DNA of 64,000 bases from Spinacia oleracea (GCF_020520425.1 NC_079489.1:15090001-15154000); one strand, 5' to 3'; shown: positions 11,692-28,023, numbered from the stretch's first letter. Numbers and translations: made by a program. Notes: generated by a model from the letters alone, not told the origin.

Positions 11692-12204
11692 CTCTTTTTT
11701 CTTTTTTTTTCTCCCTAATTCCTGTGCAGGATAATGGTAAACGCTTTTCTTTTAAGGTCTGCTTCTGTTGTTATAGTCTGAAGAATGAAGATGTCGTTAA
11801 AAAAGTCGCCATCACTCAACTTGTTTGTGGAGCTGTAAGCGAAATCTTCAACCGAGATATATCAGCGAATTGTCTAAGTCAGCTCTAATTATTTAGCAGT
11901 AGTGCATTATATGATCGACGTTTATTAATTGTAGTATTATATATGTTAAATTCAACTAATTATAGAAAGAAGACCAAAGTTAGCTTGAATTCTTATACTT
12001 CTTATCCTTTCAAGTTGCGACATTAACTATCCAAAAAAAGACTCTGTAAGCTGATTTACAACTGATACTGAATATTCCAAGAATATTTTGTACTAAATGC
12101 TTAGCATATTGTAATATATGCACAAACATGGATCTCAAATAATTCCTTTTGGTCTAGTAGCAAAGGCAGGAGGTATATATGAGTAAATCAAATCTAAGTA
12201 CAAT
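11692..12204. other. Upstream region of the minus-strand GLR gene, no other gene seen
   Basis: This stretch lies 5' of the GLR start codon (11691) and probably contains its promoter and leader. A long pyrimidine tract (CTCTTTTTTCTTTTTTTTTC) sits at about 11692-11712 next to the start codon. No convincing TATA box was picked out. Confidence 0.4.
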
Positions 12205-13079
12205 AGGGGGCGGATCCAGGAATTTATGTATGGGGTCCAAAAAAAATATATGATTTTTTTTTTCCCTTTTAGTGAGTTAAAGTTGAAAGGTAAATAATAA
12301 ATATTATAAACGTAATAATAAAATACGTGAAGAATTTATGAACTTTAATTTTGGATTTTCATAACAATAGTCCAAATTATAATAATAACTTGGCGCGATT
12401 TCAATTTAAAATGGAAAATGAGTTTTTCAAACTTGAAGGAGATTTACATTATTACAATAGTTGTCTTTGAACAAATAGCACATACAAACGCTAATTAAAA
12501 GAAAAAGTAATATCATTTTCAACGCTTGTGGGGCATTATAAATCTATATACGAAGTAATTAAATAGATCTCTAAAAAGTTCAAGGCATGCAACTATAAGT
12601 CTATAAAATGGATTATAAATATACATTACTAGAAACATATTTTATGGAAATTATAAAATATAATTGAAGAAAAAATTAACTAAACGTTTTTGTGTTTTTT
12701 TAAATCAAATTAAGTTATGAATCATTATAGAAACACCAAATAAAAAATAAAAAGTGATAAGAAAAGATGACTTACAAAGGGAAAAGGAAAAAAACAAAAA
12801 ATACATTGAAGAATTTATAAGGATCAACAAACGACAAGTAAAAGATAAAATAATTTGTTTTTAAAAACCTTATAATGCATCTTACGAGGATTCGAACCTA
12901 GGTGGAAATTAGTACAACAACCATCATCCCAAAGGGGTTTCATTAAGATTATTGTAAGTTAACTATATATATTTTAACTAATTTAAGTGCAATTAATTAC
13001 CTGAACATCAGTTTAGCAACTTTTTTTTGAAAATAATAGGTCCCTTCGGTCCCCTGTAGCGCTTAATAGGTCCGCCCAT
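12205..13079. mobile_element. Non-autonomous hAT-like element
   Basis: The left terminus AGGGGGCGGATCCAGG roughly inverts the right terminus AGGTCCGCCCAT. The flanks carry AGTACAAT (12197-12204) and GGTACAAT (13080-13087), an 8-bp duplication with one mismatch. The AT-rich interior has no coding sequence. Related termini (GTGGCGGAGCCAGG) occur at 28024-28489 and near 63471. Confidence 0.6.
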
Positions 13080-13588
13080 GGTACAATTGAACGACTTGTT
13101 GCATGTAGCTCTACATGTTATCGGGTGTATGTAACTTCTACCAATTGGGAGTATATATGTACGGTTAGGTCACGAATTTGAATTCATGTCCCTCATTATT
13201 CCCTTATTGGAATAGGGTGTACCCACGTTCACCAAGCAAAGTTGGTGAAAGGGTCTTTTTCTTGTTTGTCAAATTGACTTTTTTGTTTTCGGCAACTAAT
13301 AAGATGGCCATTTCAAATATTGTAATTAGTCAACTTCGCACCAAGGCCGAGTAAGATGAAAGGGACTTTTTCTTCTTCTTTTTTTCTTTTTCTGCAGCTT
13401 TGAGTACTTGGAGTGGATTCAGAGGGTCTATTGTGTAGAAAATAATCAGAACTCGTCAAATTAAACACTTCCCAAAACAAAACAAAAAAACATAGACTAG
13501 TAGGAAATCGAGGTCCTGATGTACAAACTTAACCTCGTCAGAATTTCAGTCGTTACAATAACTAGATCAGACAATCATCATCTATATT

Positions 13589-16500
13589 ATGTCTGAAAAA
13601 GCGAATTTTCTGAGGCAGATGGTCGGCCTCATCATCATCAACTTGTTACAGTCAGCCACACACGGTGCTTCTTCGACAGACAACAACAATAGTCCTCGAC
13701 ATTTGAAATATGATTGTTACTACCACGCCGGCTTTCCCTACAGCACGGGCAGCACATTTGAAGAAAACCTAAACAACATTTTCCCAGAAATTTCTGACAA
13801 CGCCTCGCGGTTGTCCTACTCTAAACGCAGTAGCAACGACACAGGTATTGACAAAGTGTTTGTTCATTACTACTGCAGGGGTAATATCGTTATCCATACA
13901 TGTCATCGATGTGTCGAAGCTGCGGTGAACACAATAAGACAGAAATGCAAATTTAGGAAACAAGCGATAATTTGGTATGAGGAATGCACCTTCCGTTATG
14001 CTAACCACACCATCTCCTCCCTTGACGAGGAACATCCAGATTACGTCTACACAAACACAACCAGTTTGGTGAGCGAACGTCTTAATCCATATAGACAGGA
14101 TTTCGACGACACAATGAACTCTCTCATCAATGATACGGCATATAATGGCAATCCACCTGGCTTTTCAACAAAAGAAGTGAACCTCTCTGAATTGTCCGAT
14201 ACACTACGAGGTCTTGAACAATGTAGTCCCTTTATTAGTAGTATTCTTTGTGAAAAATGCCTAAAGATTGCTTTTAATAAGATGGATTTATGGTCCAAGA
14301 CTATGGTTTATTTGCCGAGTTGCTTTATCAGGTTCGATATATTTCAACTATCATCACTACCTTCTCCATCCCCAAATCCAGGTAAGAAAAACCTTGCTTG
14401 CATTTGTACGATAATATGAAAGCACCAAAAGGAGGCGCGGCGGCCTTACCTTTGTGTTTGAAATTTCTCCTAAACTTTTTCTCTTCATTTCTGTGATAGA
14501 TGGTCAGCGGTATAAGATCCTTCTTGCCGCCTTGTTACCTGTCATTGTAATTTTATTACTTCTTGGTGGCTTTTGGTTATGGAGGCGACGACGGATTTCA
14601 GGTAACTTAAAACTATAACATTATGCACAATACTATTTCATTGCCGTGGAAAATTATCAGTTATATACTTATATTGCTCTGACATATAGCTATCAAACTT
14701 AAAATATAGCTTTGACATTTTAGACGGGAAATAGATTATTTCATCGATCACCAACTTTGTTGCATAATTGGATTTTGTTGGTTTTAAAAGAAATTTGTAC
14801 AAACTCCAAGAAATTAAAACGTTAAGGTCTAATTCTAGCCTTTCTGTATATAAGTAACAGGGCACACCAATAGTACAGAAGAAGCTGCAGAAGTGGAAAC
14901 TAATAGTGCAACAGGGGAAACTAACATTGAAGAAGCTTGGTTGCAATTGGCTCGGTTTACTTATTCTCAGGTAAAGGACATGACAAATGATTTCAATAGA
15001 AAACTAGGTGAAGGTGGCTATGGAATCGTTTACTATGGTCGCTTGAATGATGACCACAGAGAAGTCGCCGTCAAGGTGCTTTCAAATGATGCTCCTAAGC
15101 AATTTACCAATGAGGTTTGTAATTTTTTGCAGCACCGGCCAGTTTATATATGTTCATGAACACACAATTTAGACGGTGGACCATAGTGCACAGTGAGCAT
15201 GGTGTACCTTAAGAACACTTGTATATAATTAAAAGAACATCCGACTACGTGAAAAGAACCTGGATATATTTCTTTTCATATTTTTAATAAATAGTGAAAT
15301 AATATGTTATTTTTTATAATAAAAAAGTGAAATATTATATCGCATATTCTTTTGTCGTAGTGTTATGTTCTTTTATTTATGCACATGTGTTCTTTTGGTG
15401 CACATGGTGCACCATGGTCCATAGTCCACGGATTGAACACACCTACTGTAAGGAGGTGATCCAAATAACAAATATAATTCTTCTGGGATAGGTTAAAGTG
15501 TTAGGAAGAATCTATCACAAAAACTTGGTTTCTCTGATTGGATACTGCGAAGAAGGAACTACCAACTTGGCACTTATTTATGAGTACATGTCTGGAGGGG
15601 ACTTGAAAGCTCTTCTTTCAGGTGGCACGCTTAATTTAATTTGTAATTAATTTTGATTTAAGTGTTGCATCAAAAACATATATATCTATATGCTATACAT
15701 TGTCACATTGTTGTTCTTGTCCAATAGCTTTTAAGATCTTATGCTCTCGTTGATCAGAACATTCAGGTGTAGTCGTAAGCTGGAAACGGAGACTTTCAAT
15801 TGCATTCGACACTGCTCAAGGTGAATACACAGCTAGCATTCTCTCTATCTTTACCGAAATTTCTTTATGAGACTAGCTAATACATCCAACATACTTCTAT
15901 GTTGCTACAAAGCTGCTTCTTAATTATAAGAATTCTACCATTTACCCTGTCTTTGTTTCTACACTCACATCAAACTAAAGTAGCGAGTCATAGGAAATTC
16001 AATCATAAATCAAAATCTGCTACTATTTGAAGGGAGTGACTACTTTTCGTGCCTATTGTTCTGTAACAGAGGATATTAATTCATAAATCATAATCCGCTA
16101 CCATTTGAAGGAAGTGACTACTAATTCGGAATGTATACCATCTTGTGACTATTTTTTTCAGTAAGATTTGTGGTTAAAGCGTTAAAATCAACTCGATCAT
16201 TATCTATATTTACAGGATTGGATTATCTGCACACTGGTTGCAGCCCACCTATTGTCCACAGAGATGTAAAACCGGCAAATATACTTCTAAATCAAAATTT
16301 TCTCCAGGCAAAAGTAGCTGATTTTGGCTTCTCGAAAATATTCCCAGCTGAATATGTCTCCAAACTTGAGACTAGGGTCATTGGAACAACTGGTTATCTT
16401 GATCCTCAGTAAGTCCATTCTCCCAACTCCAATCCATATGTATTGTTTGTCATTTCGAGATGTAACAATAATTTAGGACTGCTGCAGGTACCATTTAACC

Positions 16501-16899
16501 GGGCAGGTGAATGAAAAAAGCGATGTTTACAGCTTTGGAATTGTTCTGTTCGAGCTCATAACAGGGAAATCTGCAATCATAAAATACACAAACACTCATT
16601 TGGTTCAATGGGTAACGCCTCTCTACGAAAGAGGTGACATAGGCAGCATATTGGACCCAAGAATACGGGTTGAGGTAGGCGAAAACTACAACACCATTTG
16701 GAGAGCAACAGAGCTAGCTAAGCAATGTGTTGAGCTAGATGCAGCACATAGGCCAACAATGAGCAACATTGTTATTGAATTGAGGGAGTGTTTGGCTATG
16801 GAGAATGTGGATGTCGAGTGTTCGAGCTCCGTTACTACCACGATGGAGATGATGACCGCCCCAGTTTCAACTACATCGATGGGTCCACAACCCCGGTAG
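13589..16899 (+). CDS. DUF26 receptor-like kinase with LRR-I-type kinase, 648 residues, seven exons
   Basis: Exons are 13589-14381, 14500-14601, 14861-15114, 15492-15621, 15758-15820, 16216-16408 and 16488-16899. They join in frame to 648 residues with no internal stop. The order is: signal peptide; two DUF26 domains with canonical C-X8-C-X2-C (C96/C105/C108 and C211/C220/C223); one membrane helix ([20 protein letters not shown]); a juxtamembrane RFTYSQV; and a kinase with [20 protein letters not shown] and DFG. The kinase text, such as [30 protein letters not shown] and [19 protein letters not shown], is characteristic of LRR subfamily I (malectin-type) kinases. DUF26 kinases (CRKs) normally have a different kinase type. 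The Glu of the APE/DPE motif reads Gln (codon split CA|G across introns). The product is likely a plasma-membrane receptor. An approximately 85-base duplicated stretch lies in intron 5 (15990-16130). The paralog at 23083 has the same seven-exon structure. Confidence 0.9.
15990..16130 (+). repeat. Tandem duplication inside intron 5 of the DUF26 kinase
   Basis: Two diverged copies of a block containing TTTGAAGGGAGTGACTACT (second copy TTTGAAGGAAGTGACTACT), each preceded by TCATAAATCA-type sequence, lie about 85 bases apart. It is a local duplication of no obvious function. Confidence 0.65.
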
Positions 16900-17210
16900 T
16901 AATATAATGGTGATACTTTTTATTAAATAGGTCTTAAACGCATCCAGTATACAATAAATTTATCGTACATCAGAATAGCTTTTAACCGGCTTTTAATAAT
17001 TTTATAATGTTATGATTACTTTTTATTGTATGATAATTTTAAACGGTTAGATGGTTTACCTTTATAATTATGATTTTCCGGAAAGAAAAAAAATTTATCA
17101 CTAGAAAATAAATAAATTTTACTTATATCGAAGTACTTTTTAAGCTTTTTTTGGTAACTTTACATCCACATTAAATACAATATTTATAACACTTGTTGTA
17201 AAAAAAAAAA

Positions 17211-17367
17211 TCCGATACTATCAATACGAAACAAATTATATATTGATTTATAATTTAGAATACTAAATATATTATTTAAATTCAGAGTATACTTTTAGAA
17301 AATGACGATGGCATTATAAGCGTATAAGGAAAATGCGTTAAAAATCTAGAAGAAGAGAAACGGAAAG
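17211..17367 (+). repeat. Duplicated non-coding block, copy 2 (partner at 5296-5458)
   Basis: This block is a same-orientation match to 5296-5458 that begins TCCGATACTATCAATACGA and ends with the GAAGAAGAGAAACGGAAAG run. It lies about 310 bases past the stop codon of the intact DUF26 kinase gene. Confidence 0.8.
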
Positions 17368-17402
17368 ACTTAATTGGAGCCTATTTGCCCTAGAATTACA
17401 TA

Positions 17403-17663
17403 CTCCCTCTGTTCTTAAATATTAGTCATGTTTTAACTTTTCAATTCGTTTCAACTCAATATTTAAACGTAAATATCTCCATATACGTATGTAAAAAAAA
17501 TATATAAAAATTTAACATTGTTGTACTACACATTAAGACGAACAAAATAAAATCTCACGTGAATATGTTTTGAAATACGTATTGGAAAGAAATTAGAATA
17601 TTCTCTTCAATTGCGAATAGTGTCAAGATTCCTAATGGGACTAATATTCGAAAACAGAGGGAG
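17403..17663. mobile_element. Stowaway-type MITE
   Basis: The inverted termini are CTCCCTCTGTTCTTAAATAT and the reverse of ATATTCGAAAACAGAGGGAG (shown here with the usual imperfect match). A TA dinucleotide lies on each side (17401-17402, 17664-17665). There is no coding sequence. Confidence 0.85.
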
Positions 17664-18004
17664 TACATCTATCCGACATTCTTTTTTAATACTATTGGTG
17701 CTAATTAATCTGATCCGCATCTGGGTTTTTATATGTTGGAACATTGTGATAGTTATATTTTTATCCTTCTCATTTTGATTTTGAAAGTGAATGGTAATGA
17801 GTTATAATAATTACACAAATCTATTAACATTTGTACGAATTGGCATGAGTTTTTCTTCTCAAAATTACATTCAAAATCGCTACCCTTACCGTCATCTATT
17901 ATCAACTACTAAACGGTCGACCTATATAGCTTGCGTAATTGAACAATCTCACTTCTAAGTTTTAATCATGTATTGTGTACTACTAATGCTTCTTCTTTAC
18001 TAAT

Positions 18005-18175
18005 TGTTCGTTGGTTTAGTGGTGATTGAGGCTGAACTTGGTAGGGAGAACTCGTGTTCGATCCCCAGCAATAACAATTGGGAGGGGACTGGAACCTATC
18101 CACCCAGAAATCGCCCTGAATCTGGATTAGCCCTAAGGGTGAACCGGGTGCTAACACCAAAAAAAAAAAAAAAAA
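18005..18175 (+). mobile_element. tRNA-derived SINE
   Basis: An A-box-like TGGTTTAGTGGTGATTG and a B-box GTGTTCGATCCC (about 18055-18066) are followed by a body and an A tract of about 18 bases. It belongs to a different family from the SINE at 9797. I did not find a clear target duplication. Confidence 0.7.
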
Positions 18176-18486
18176 GGGGTCGATCTTTTGACATTTGAAG
18201 ACCATGTCAAGCCGTTATCACCTACAGAGTACTACGTTCTTGTCTAGATGTTGACTAAGAATGTGTCACACATGAAGGAAGGAAATAGAGTAGTGCACTT
18301 GTTAATATATTAATGACATCGTGTTTAGCAACTCATTAAGTTTGTTTCATTTGCTTTAATTAAATAAGAGGGTGGTTGGGGTTTAATAAATCCATTAGTG
18401 GTTGGGGTTTAATAAATCCTCGATCAATCTTGTACTAAAAAATACTGATTTAAGAAAATTTTGGAAATTAATTAAGAGGTTTCGAA

Positions 18487-21008
18487 ATGACGATATACAA
18501 GAATAATGGTTGTGTTATGCTCCTAAGAGTTATGGTGGTGGCCTTGATACCCATGATTGTAATGGGTCAAAATGGAACAATCGATGCGAGGAACCAGACA
18601 TCTACAAAACTAAGAATTTTGATTCCAGTAAGACCAGGGCTCACTAAATTTGTAGCCATCGAACGACATCCTATCACTGGGGTGCAAAACTTCAGTGGTT
18701 TTGCAATCGAAGTTTTTGAAGAAATCGTAAGTTTTGGACTTCCTTCTCCAGTTCCCTACGAGTTCATCCCCTTCGCCAATGCCGATGGCGTAATGAATGG
18801 CACTTTCGATGATATGCTCAAAGAGGTCTCCTCTCAGGTACGTATGGTTCTCCCATCCTGACCTCTTGCTATCTCTCTAGTTTAGAGCTGGGTAGGCGAT
18901 AATAAATGATGATGAATCGATGAGCCTTTATACATGATTTGTTTTTATTTTTGAAACCGGAAAAAAAGTCACATGCATACATCAATATCCATGATAATGC
19001 AACTTTGAGAGGATTAACTAACCCACAAATCATGAATCAGTTGTTGACCTCGATTACCTAAAATAAACATAAACAAAAACAAAATCAAAATAAATTGTCG
19101 AATATGGTTATGAAATTGGAGTTCAAAGAATTTTATTGTTTTTTTATAACTCTCATTTACATGACAATTACAATTAGTAGGGCTATGAGGGCGCAGTGGG
19201 GGAGATATCGATACTCCATTACAGGACACCGTGGGTGGATTTTACACTACCATATCTAGACAGTGAAATATCAATGTTGATTCGAATGAATCAGCAACCA
19301 ATCGGAAAGGGAGGAATTGCATTAGCATCAGCCACTAAGTACATTGTAGCTACTACACTTGCCTTTAGCTTTGTTGTTGCAATCTCTTTCTGGATTCTGG
19401 AATACAGAACTGACAAGAATGCTTCACAATCTAATGACACAAGCTCTTCCGTGCAATCTACAGGGATCGTGTACGACAATTTGCGGAGTAAGTACCTTAA
19501 TGACATATTTACCGCCTTTTAAGTTTCACGTTTTTGTATTTACCACCTTAATTTTATGAAATATTTTAATCACCACCTCTTAACGGTTTTCATCCAACTT
19601 TTGGTCAATGTGTCCTATTTAACTAACTTCTTTAATTGGAAATCTAATGAAAGAGGGAGAAAATCAAAGAAGTTGGTTAAGGGGGCGCATATGGATGAAA
19701 AATGAGATGAAATCCGTTAAAAAGTGGTAAATGTAAAAAATTTCATATAATTAAGGTGGTAAATATGAAAATACATTGTAAAAGTGGTAAATACAAAAAC
19801 GTAAAATTTAAAAGGTGGTAAATATGAAAAAATCCTGATGTAAATGATGCAAATTTGTTACTATAAAGAGGTAGATGTATCGATCTATTTGTAACGATTT
19901 CGTTAAAAATGTGGTGCAGGAGAGATCTTGAGATCAATAACACAAACAAGACTAGTGGTGATTCTGTTTTTTATGGTGATGCTGGTGTTATTGGGTTGTT
20001 ATACAGCAAGCCAGACATCATCAATTACTGCACAACGTCGAGGTGGTGGTCGTATCAAGAACATAAACCAACTAATTAGGAATAAATTAAATGTGGGGCA
20101 TCGAGAAGGATCATTTGTAAGAAACTTGTTGATCCAAAAAGGTATTCAAGAGTCGAAGCTAATAAGCCTTAATTCAGAAGACGAAATGACCGAGAAGTTA
20201 TCTAAAGGAACTGCAAAGGGTGGTGTTGATGCTATTTTTGGGGATTCCCCTAATCTGAAGCTTTTCCTTGCTAACCATACGGACTATTGTGATCGATTCA
20301 CTATCGTCCCTGAAGTCACTATCGATACAGTTGGATTTGGATTTGTAAGAGTACATCCTCCTTCCATTTTCGTAATTTCTTTTTTGATACCTTTTCTCAA
20401 TAAATTGTTTCATTAACGACGGAATATTCAGTCGCTAATAGTGATGGGATTTTCTGTTGCGAACCTATCATAAAAGGGGTCGCCATTTTGGAAAATTCCG
20501 TCATTACCCCGTCGTAAAAGACATTTGTGACGGTGTTCCAGTCTTTATTTAGTTGTTATCCCCGTCGCAAAAGGCATTTTCGACGGGATTTTTGGCCCGT
20601 CAATATTGGGTTGTCAAATGACTCAAATTCTAATAGTGATTTTCCTGTTTATAACTATATATTGGATTTGAGTATTAATTTGTTTCTTTTACGTAGGCCT
20701 TCAACAAAGAATCTTCGTTAGCAAAAGAATTTTCAGAAGGATTATTGAAATTGATAGACACCGGGAGATTGGCAAGTATCCAACAAAGGACTATTGGTAG
20801 CTTGCAGACGTGTGCTGGTGATGATGATGATATTGGAGACTCTAACCAGCAGCTTCTGGATTCTGATAGTCTATGGATCCTGATTGCAGGGGCTGTTGCC
20901 GTGTTTTTTCTCATGACTATCATCATATTATTGTACTGTGGACTCAGACACAATGGTAGGAAAAAGAAAGCAATTGCCTACCCTTGCTATCTGCTTCCAT
21001 GCTGCTAG
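18487..21008 (+). CDS. Short glutamate-receptor-like protein, 464 residues, four exons
   Basis: Exons are 18487-18837, 19181-19487, 19920-20344 and 20697-21008. They join in frame to 464 residues, with intron phases identical to the minus-strand paralog. A signal peptide leads straight into ligand-binding lobe S1 (LRILIPVRPGLTKFVAI, GFAIEVFEEI, AVGEISILHYRTPWVDF). M1 lies at about residues 169-190 and M3 at about 231-247, ending GCYTASQTSSI, which is close to the plant SYTASLTS gate. Lobe S2 (GHREGSFVRNLLI, GGVDAIFGDSP) follows, and the last helix is at about 420-443. The amino-terminal domain is missing. Only about 40 mostly polar residues separate M1 from M3, with no WFSFST-like pore loop. 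A foldback element fills intron 2 and a degraded CACTA MITE sits in intron 3. Membership of the GLR family is clear. Whether it conducts ions, alone or with partners, is not. Confidence 0.88.
19504..19826. repeat. Foldback MITE in GLR intron 2
   Basis: The left arm CATATTTACCGCCTTTTAAG, continuing through CACGTTTTTGTATTTACCAC, is inverted at the right end (GTGGTAAATACAAAAACGT through AAAAGGTGGTAAATATG). A second inner pair of TTACCACCTTAATT-type arms also folds back. It has no coding sequence and fills most of intron 2. Confidence 0.8.
20413..20638 (+). mobile_element. Degraded CACTA-type MITE in GLR intron 3
   Basis: The GACGGGATTTT, CCCGTCGTAAAAGACATTTG and CCCGTCGCAAAAGGCATTTT words match the family at 6069, 27225 and 42019. 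The left CACTAC end is lost and the right end is only CTAATAGTG, so this is the oldest of the four copies. It sits in the same intron number as the 6069 copy, but in the opposite orientation relative to its gene. Confidence 0.8.
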
Positions 21009-21800
21009 AGTTTAGCCGCCGCCGTCTAATCTAAATGGACCACTTATATCGTTGCGTCTGTATCATGTGTTTTGCATTTTTTGAGCCTGGGTGTCAATAT
21101 TTTTCGAGTTCTTGAGAGACAAATGATATACAAATTAACTACGAGAGAGCGAGGTGTCGTTGATTCAATATGATTCTTCTTCTCACCTGCTTTAAAAGAA
21201 TTTCTACCTACAATCTTCTGTTGTACTACAATGGTTAGGTATAACGTGTTACGTGTCCTAGATATATATAGTCCTGACATGTCAATCGATCAATATTTCA
21301 ACTTTTTTTTCCTTTGTGTAATAAGGTAGATTGTCTTCGTTCAGTGGAAGATTACTATTGTTTCGTGATCCTTTGCCGCGAGAGGTGCCGCCCTAAGATA
21401 GAAATTGCGTGTATACATTTATAATCAATATTATGGATCTCAAATTTTACCACTAAATATGACCTCGATGATATAGAAAACCTTTGGGACTGTTCTTTTG
21501 ACTAAATGACTGATGCTCTATTTCTACATTGCTGCCAAAAACCAACGTGCACTCCTCGAGCATATGCATGTAGTTGGAAATGCATTGACCAAACATAAGG
21601 ATATTAAAACTAAGCTAATTAAGGTATATCGAAATGGGTGTCAAAAGACCTTTTCAATTGTACACATTAAGAATCTTATATAATTTTACAAACTAAGTAC
21701 ATTACAACTATTTTATTGATGTTCATATATCAAATCCTGCCCGACTATTATTTGGTTTATGATTTCAATTGGGAATTTAAAAGGTTTTGCGCGCAACTGA

Positions 21801-22606
21801 TAGAGTTGTCAAAAAATGACCCGACACGAGAAACCATCCTAAATCAACTTGGAGCCGTAACTTACCGGGACCCATAACCTGTTAGTAACTCGACCTGTGG
21901 CGACTCCTTATCCGATTTAATCCAACCCGTGGATAACCTCACTTGTTATTGACCAGACTAAATAGTAACTCCAACCTCAATTGGGCCAGATCCTTCTTCT
22001 ACCAACTCGAAACAACTTAAACTTATTAAACTTAAACTAAAACAACTTGCAATTTTTAAATATACAAATATTTTACGCTTTAACGTTTTGAAATGACCAA
22101 ATTAGTCATTGACTCGAAATTCATATTAACTTTATATTTGTATTGACTTAACAAGAATACACGATGAGTCGATCACCTGATCGATTGGACGAAAAGTTAA
22201 ATTTTAAATAAATTGAACAATTTTTCAAAATATAAAAAAAAAAATCATACGTTAAAAATTTGATTAGATCCGATAGTTGCAATCTTGACCCCTGTCAGGG
22301 AGTGAATCCGACCTGAATGTTAATTGACTTGATAATTGTCCGACCCAAACTTGACTCAAACCTGAAATTACGTGCAACAAACCTGGTTTAAACCCGACAA
22401 GATAAGACATGAACCCGAAATTGAACCGACCATGCTCAACCTTAACCCGACCTGTACCCGAAATGGAAAAACAACCCGACATGACCCAACCGAAAACGAA
22501 TTCGACGGAACTTGACATGAACCTGGGTGATCAAGTGTCCCAACAAGACCTGATTTCCAGGATGACTAACATGAACCCGACTCGAGTAACCGTTTTGACA
22601 GCTCTA
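21801..22606. mobile_element. Foldback (hAT-like?) element with repeated CCCGACC words
   Basis: The termini TAGAGTTGTCAAAA and TTTTGACAGCTCTA are inverted with one mismatch. The interior is a degenerate series of AACCCGACCTG-type words. I could not see a convincing 8-bp duplication, so the class is tentative. It is one of three elements in the window that pair short inverted ends with a CCCG/GGGC-rich simple-repeat interior. Confidence 0.55.
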
Positions 22607-23082
22607 GCATCCGTTGTACAAATGAATAACTGTTATATTAATACAATAATAACTTTTAAACATTGGGATAAATTTACACCAACCTTACAATACTTATTAT
22701 ACACCGGATGTAATCAAGAGTTTGTGTGTGGAATTAATAATTAAGATAGCCCGTGTCTACCAAGAGAAATGGGTCGTGCAGGACACCATAATATAATTGA
22801 GATGGACTAATTCTAAGATGCTATTAGTACTTAGTGCCTTAATGGTACAATTTTGTAGAAAAAAGAGTTGATAATTGACTCAATTAGAGTAATCTGGCTT
22901 CTCTTGTATAGAGATTGAAAAGGTCTACTTTAATTATTAATTAGAGTTATCTAATTGATCACTTGGTCTACAACCTGAAAAACGTTAAGCGCGTATGTCG
23001 AATCATCAAATGTCAAGCAATTACAGAAGTAATATCCATGTCAACAATGGTGTCATCATGGATGCAATTTGTTTCTTCATTC
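22607..23082. other. Upstream region of the second DUF26 kinase
   Basis: No gene seen. It presumably holds the promoter and leader of the kinase gene. An in-frame ATG at 22963 would extend the product by 40 residues, but that stretch has no counterpart in the paralog. Confidence 0.4.
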
Positions 23083-26837
<3,755 letters not shown>

Positions 26838-27224
26838 CACCATTATATTGCTCTGTTTATGTTTCTCCATGTAATACAAATGAGTTTTAAGTTTTTAACT
26901 CAACTCTAGTCCAACTCATTCACGAGCTGTTCACGAATGTAATATCAGAGTATTTGCAATCTTAGGGTATATCCGTTTCTAAATAGCGTAGTTTTAGGAA
27001 ATTTTATGGGCAATACTTTTTTTTGTGCTAATAGAAAATAAATAATAAGGTAATGTGCTAGGGATGTTAATGGCGTTAGTTTAATTGTTTGTGAAATAGA
27101 GAAATAATTTTTTTAAAAAAAAAAAAAATTGGTGTAAGTAGGGTTATTAGGAAATAGGAATGAGAAACAATAAAGGATTCTTACAACATGTTACTTGATA
27201 ATTATATTAATTCTTTTCTTCCTC

Positions 27225-27503
27225 CACTACAAGAATTTGTATCTTTAACGACAACCTAATTACGACGGGTCAAAAATCTCGTCGCAAAAGCCTTTTGCGA
27301 CGGGGCTAACAACCAAACACTGACGGGAATAACCGTCGCAAATGTCTTTTACGACGGGTTTACGACGAATTTACGACGGGATTTCTATTAACGACGGCCC
27401 CCTTTTATGACGGGTTCGCGACAGGAAATCCCGTCGTTAATCAACGATTATTGGCCTTTCGCGACGGGATTTCCCGTCGTTAATAGTACAATTTCTTGTA
27501 GTG
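27225..27503 (+). mobile_element. CACTA-type MITE with 3-bp target duplication
   Basis: This 279-base element runs from CACTACAAGAATTTGTATC to ACAATTTCTTGTAGTG with CTC on both sides (27222-27224, 27504-27506). It is nearly identical to 42019-42297, so both moved recently. The GACGGG/CCCGTC words in its interior are arranged on both strands. It has no coding capacity and needs a transposase from elsewhere. Confidence 0.9.
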
Positions 27504-28023
27504 CTCCCATGGTCCTCGCACATACTACATCTCCTTTTTCCTACAATAAAATTAAAACATTGCGAGCATTTCTAACAGAGGGCTTACTACACATTACTTA
27601 TATATAGTAAAACTTGTGTTAGTTAACGTACGTAGTGGATTTGGCTAAGTTTTTTTGGTAGAAAATCAAATGTTATAACGTAAGACTTCACTATTAATTA
27701 TTTTCCTTTATTAATATGATGTAAAAAATTTGTTTTTTGTCATAACAAGTATGTATACAACTTTGCATTACTTTTCATTAGACGAAATTGCCTTACACTT
27801 GCATGCATGCTAATCAATTACGGAGTACTATCTTTTTTTTATTCTTGCAATGACATGTATACAAACACTAGATTAGAAATTAATTTTATCAATTGAATGA
27901 AGGCTTTACCTACTTTCTGTAGTTATCCATTGCTTTACATAATTTTACCTCTAGATGTACTTGAATGGTAACGTAACTATTGAAAGTATTTTATAGGGGA
28001 ATATGGAGAGATAAACGTAGAAC

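Noticed and set aside
22963-23082. Upstream ATG extending the second DUF26 kinase by 40 residues
   Set aside because: The extension has no match in the paralog and would bury the signal peptide. The ATG at 23083 aligns with the paralog start.
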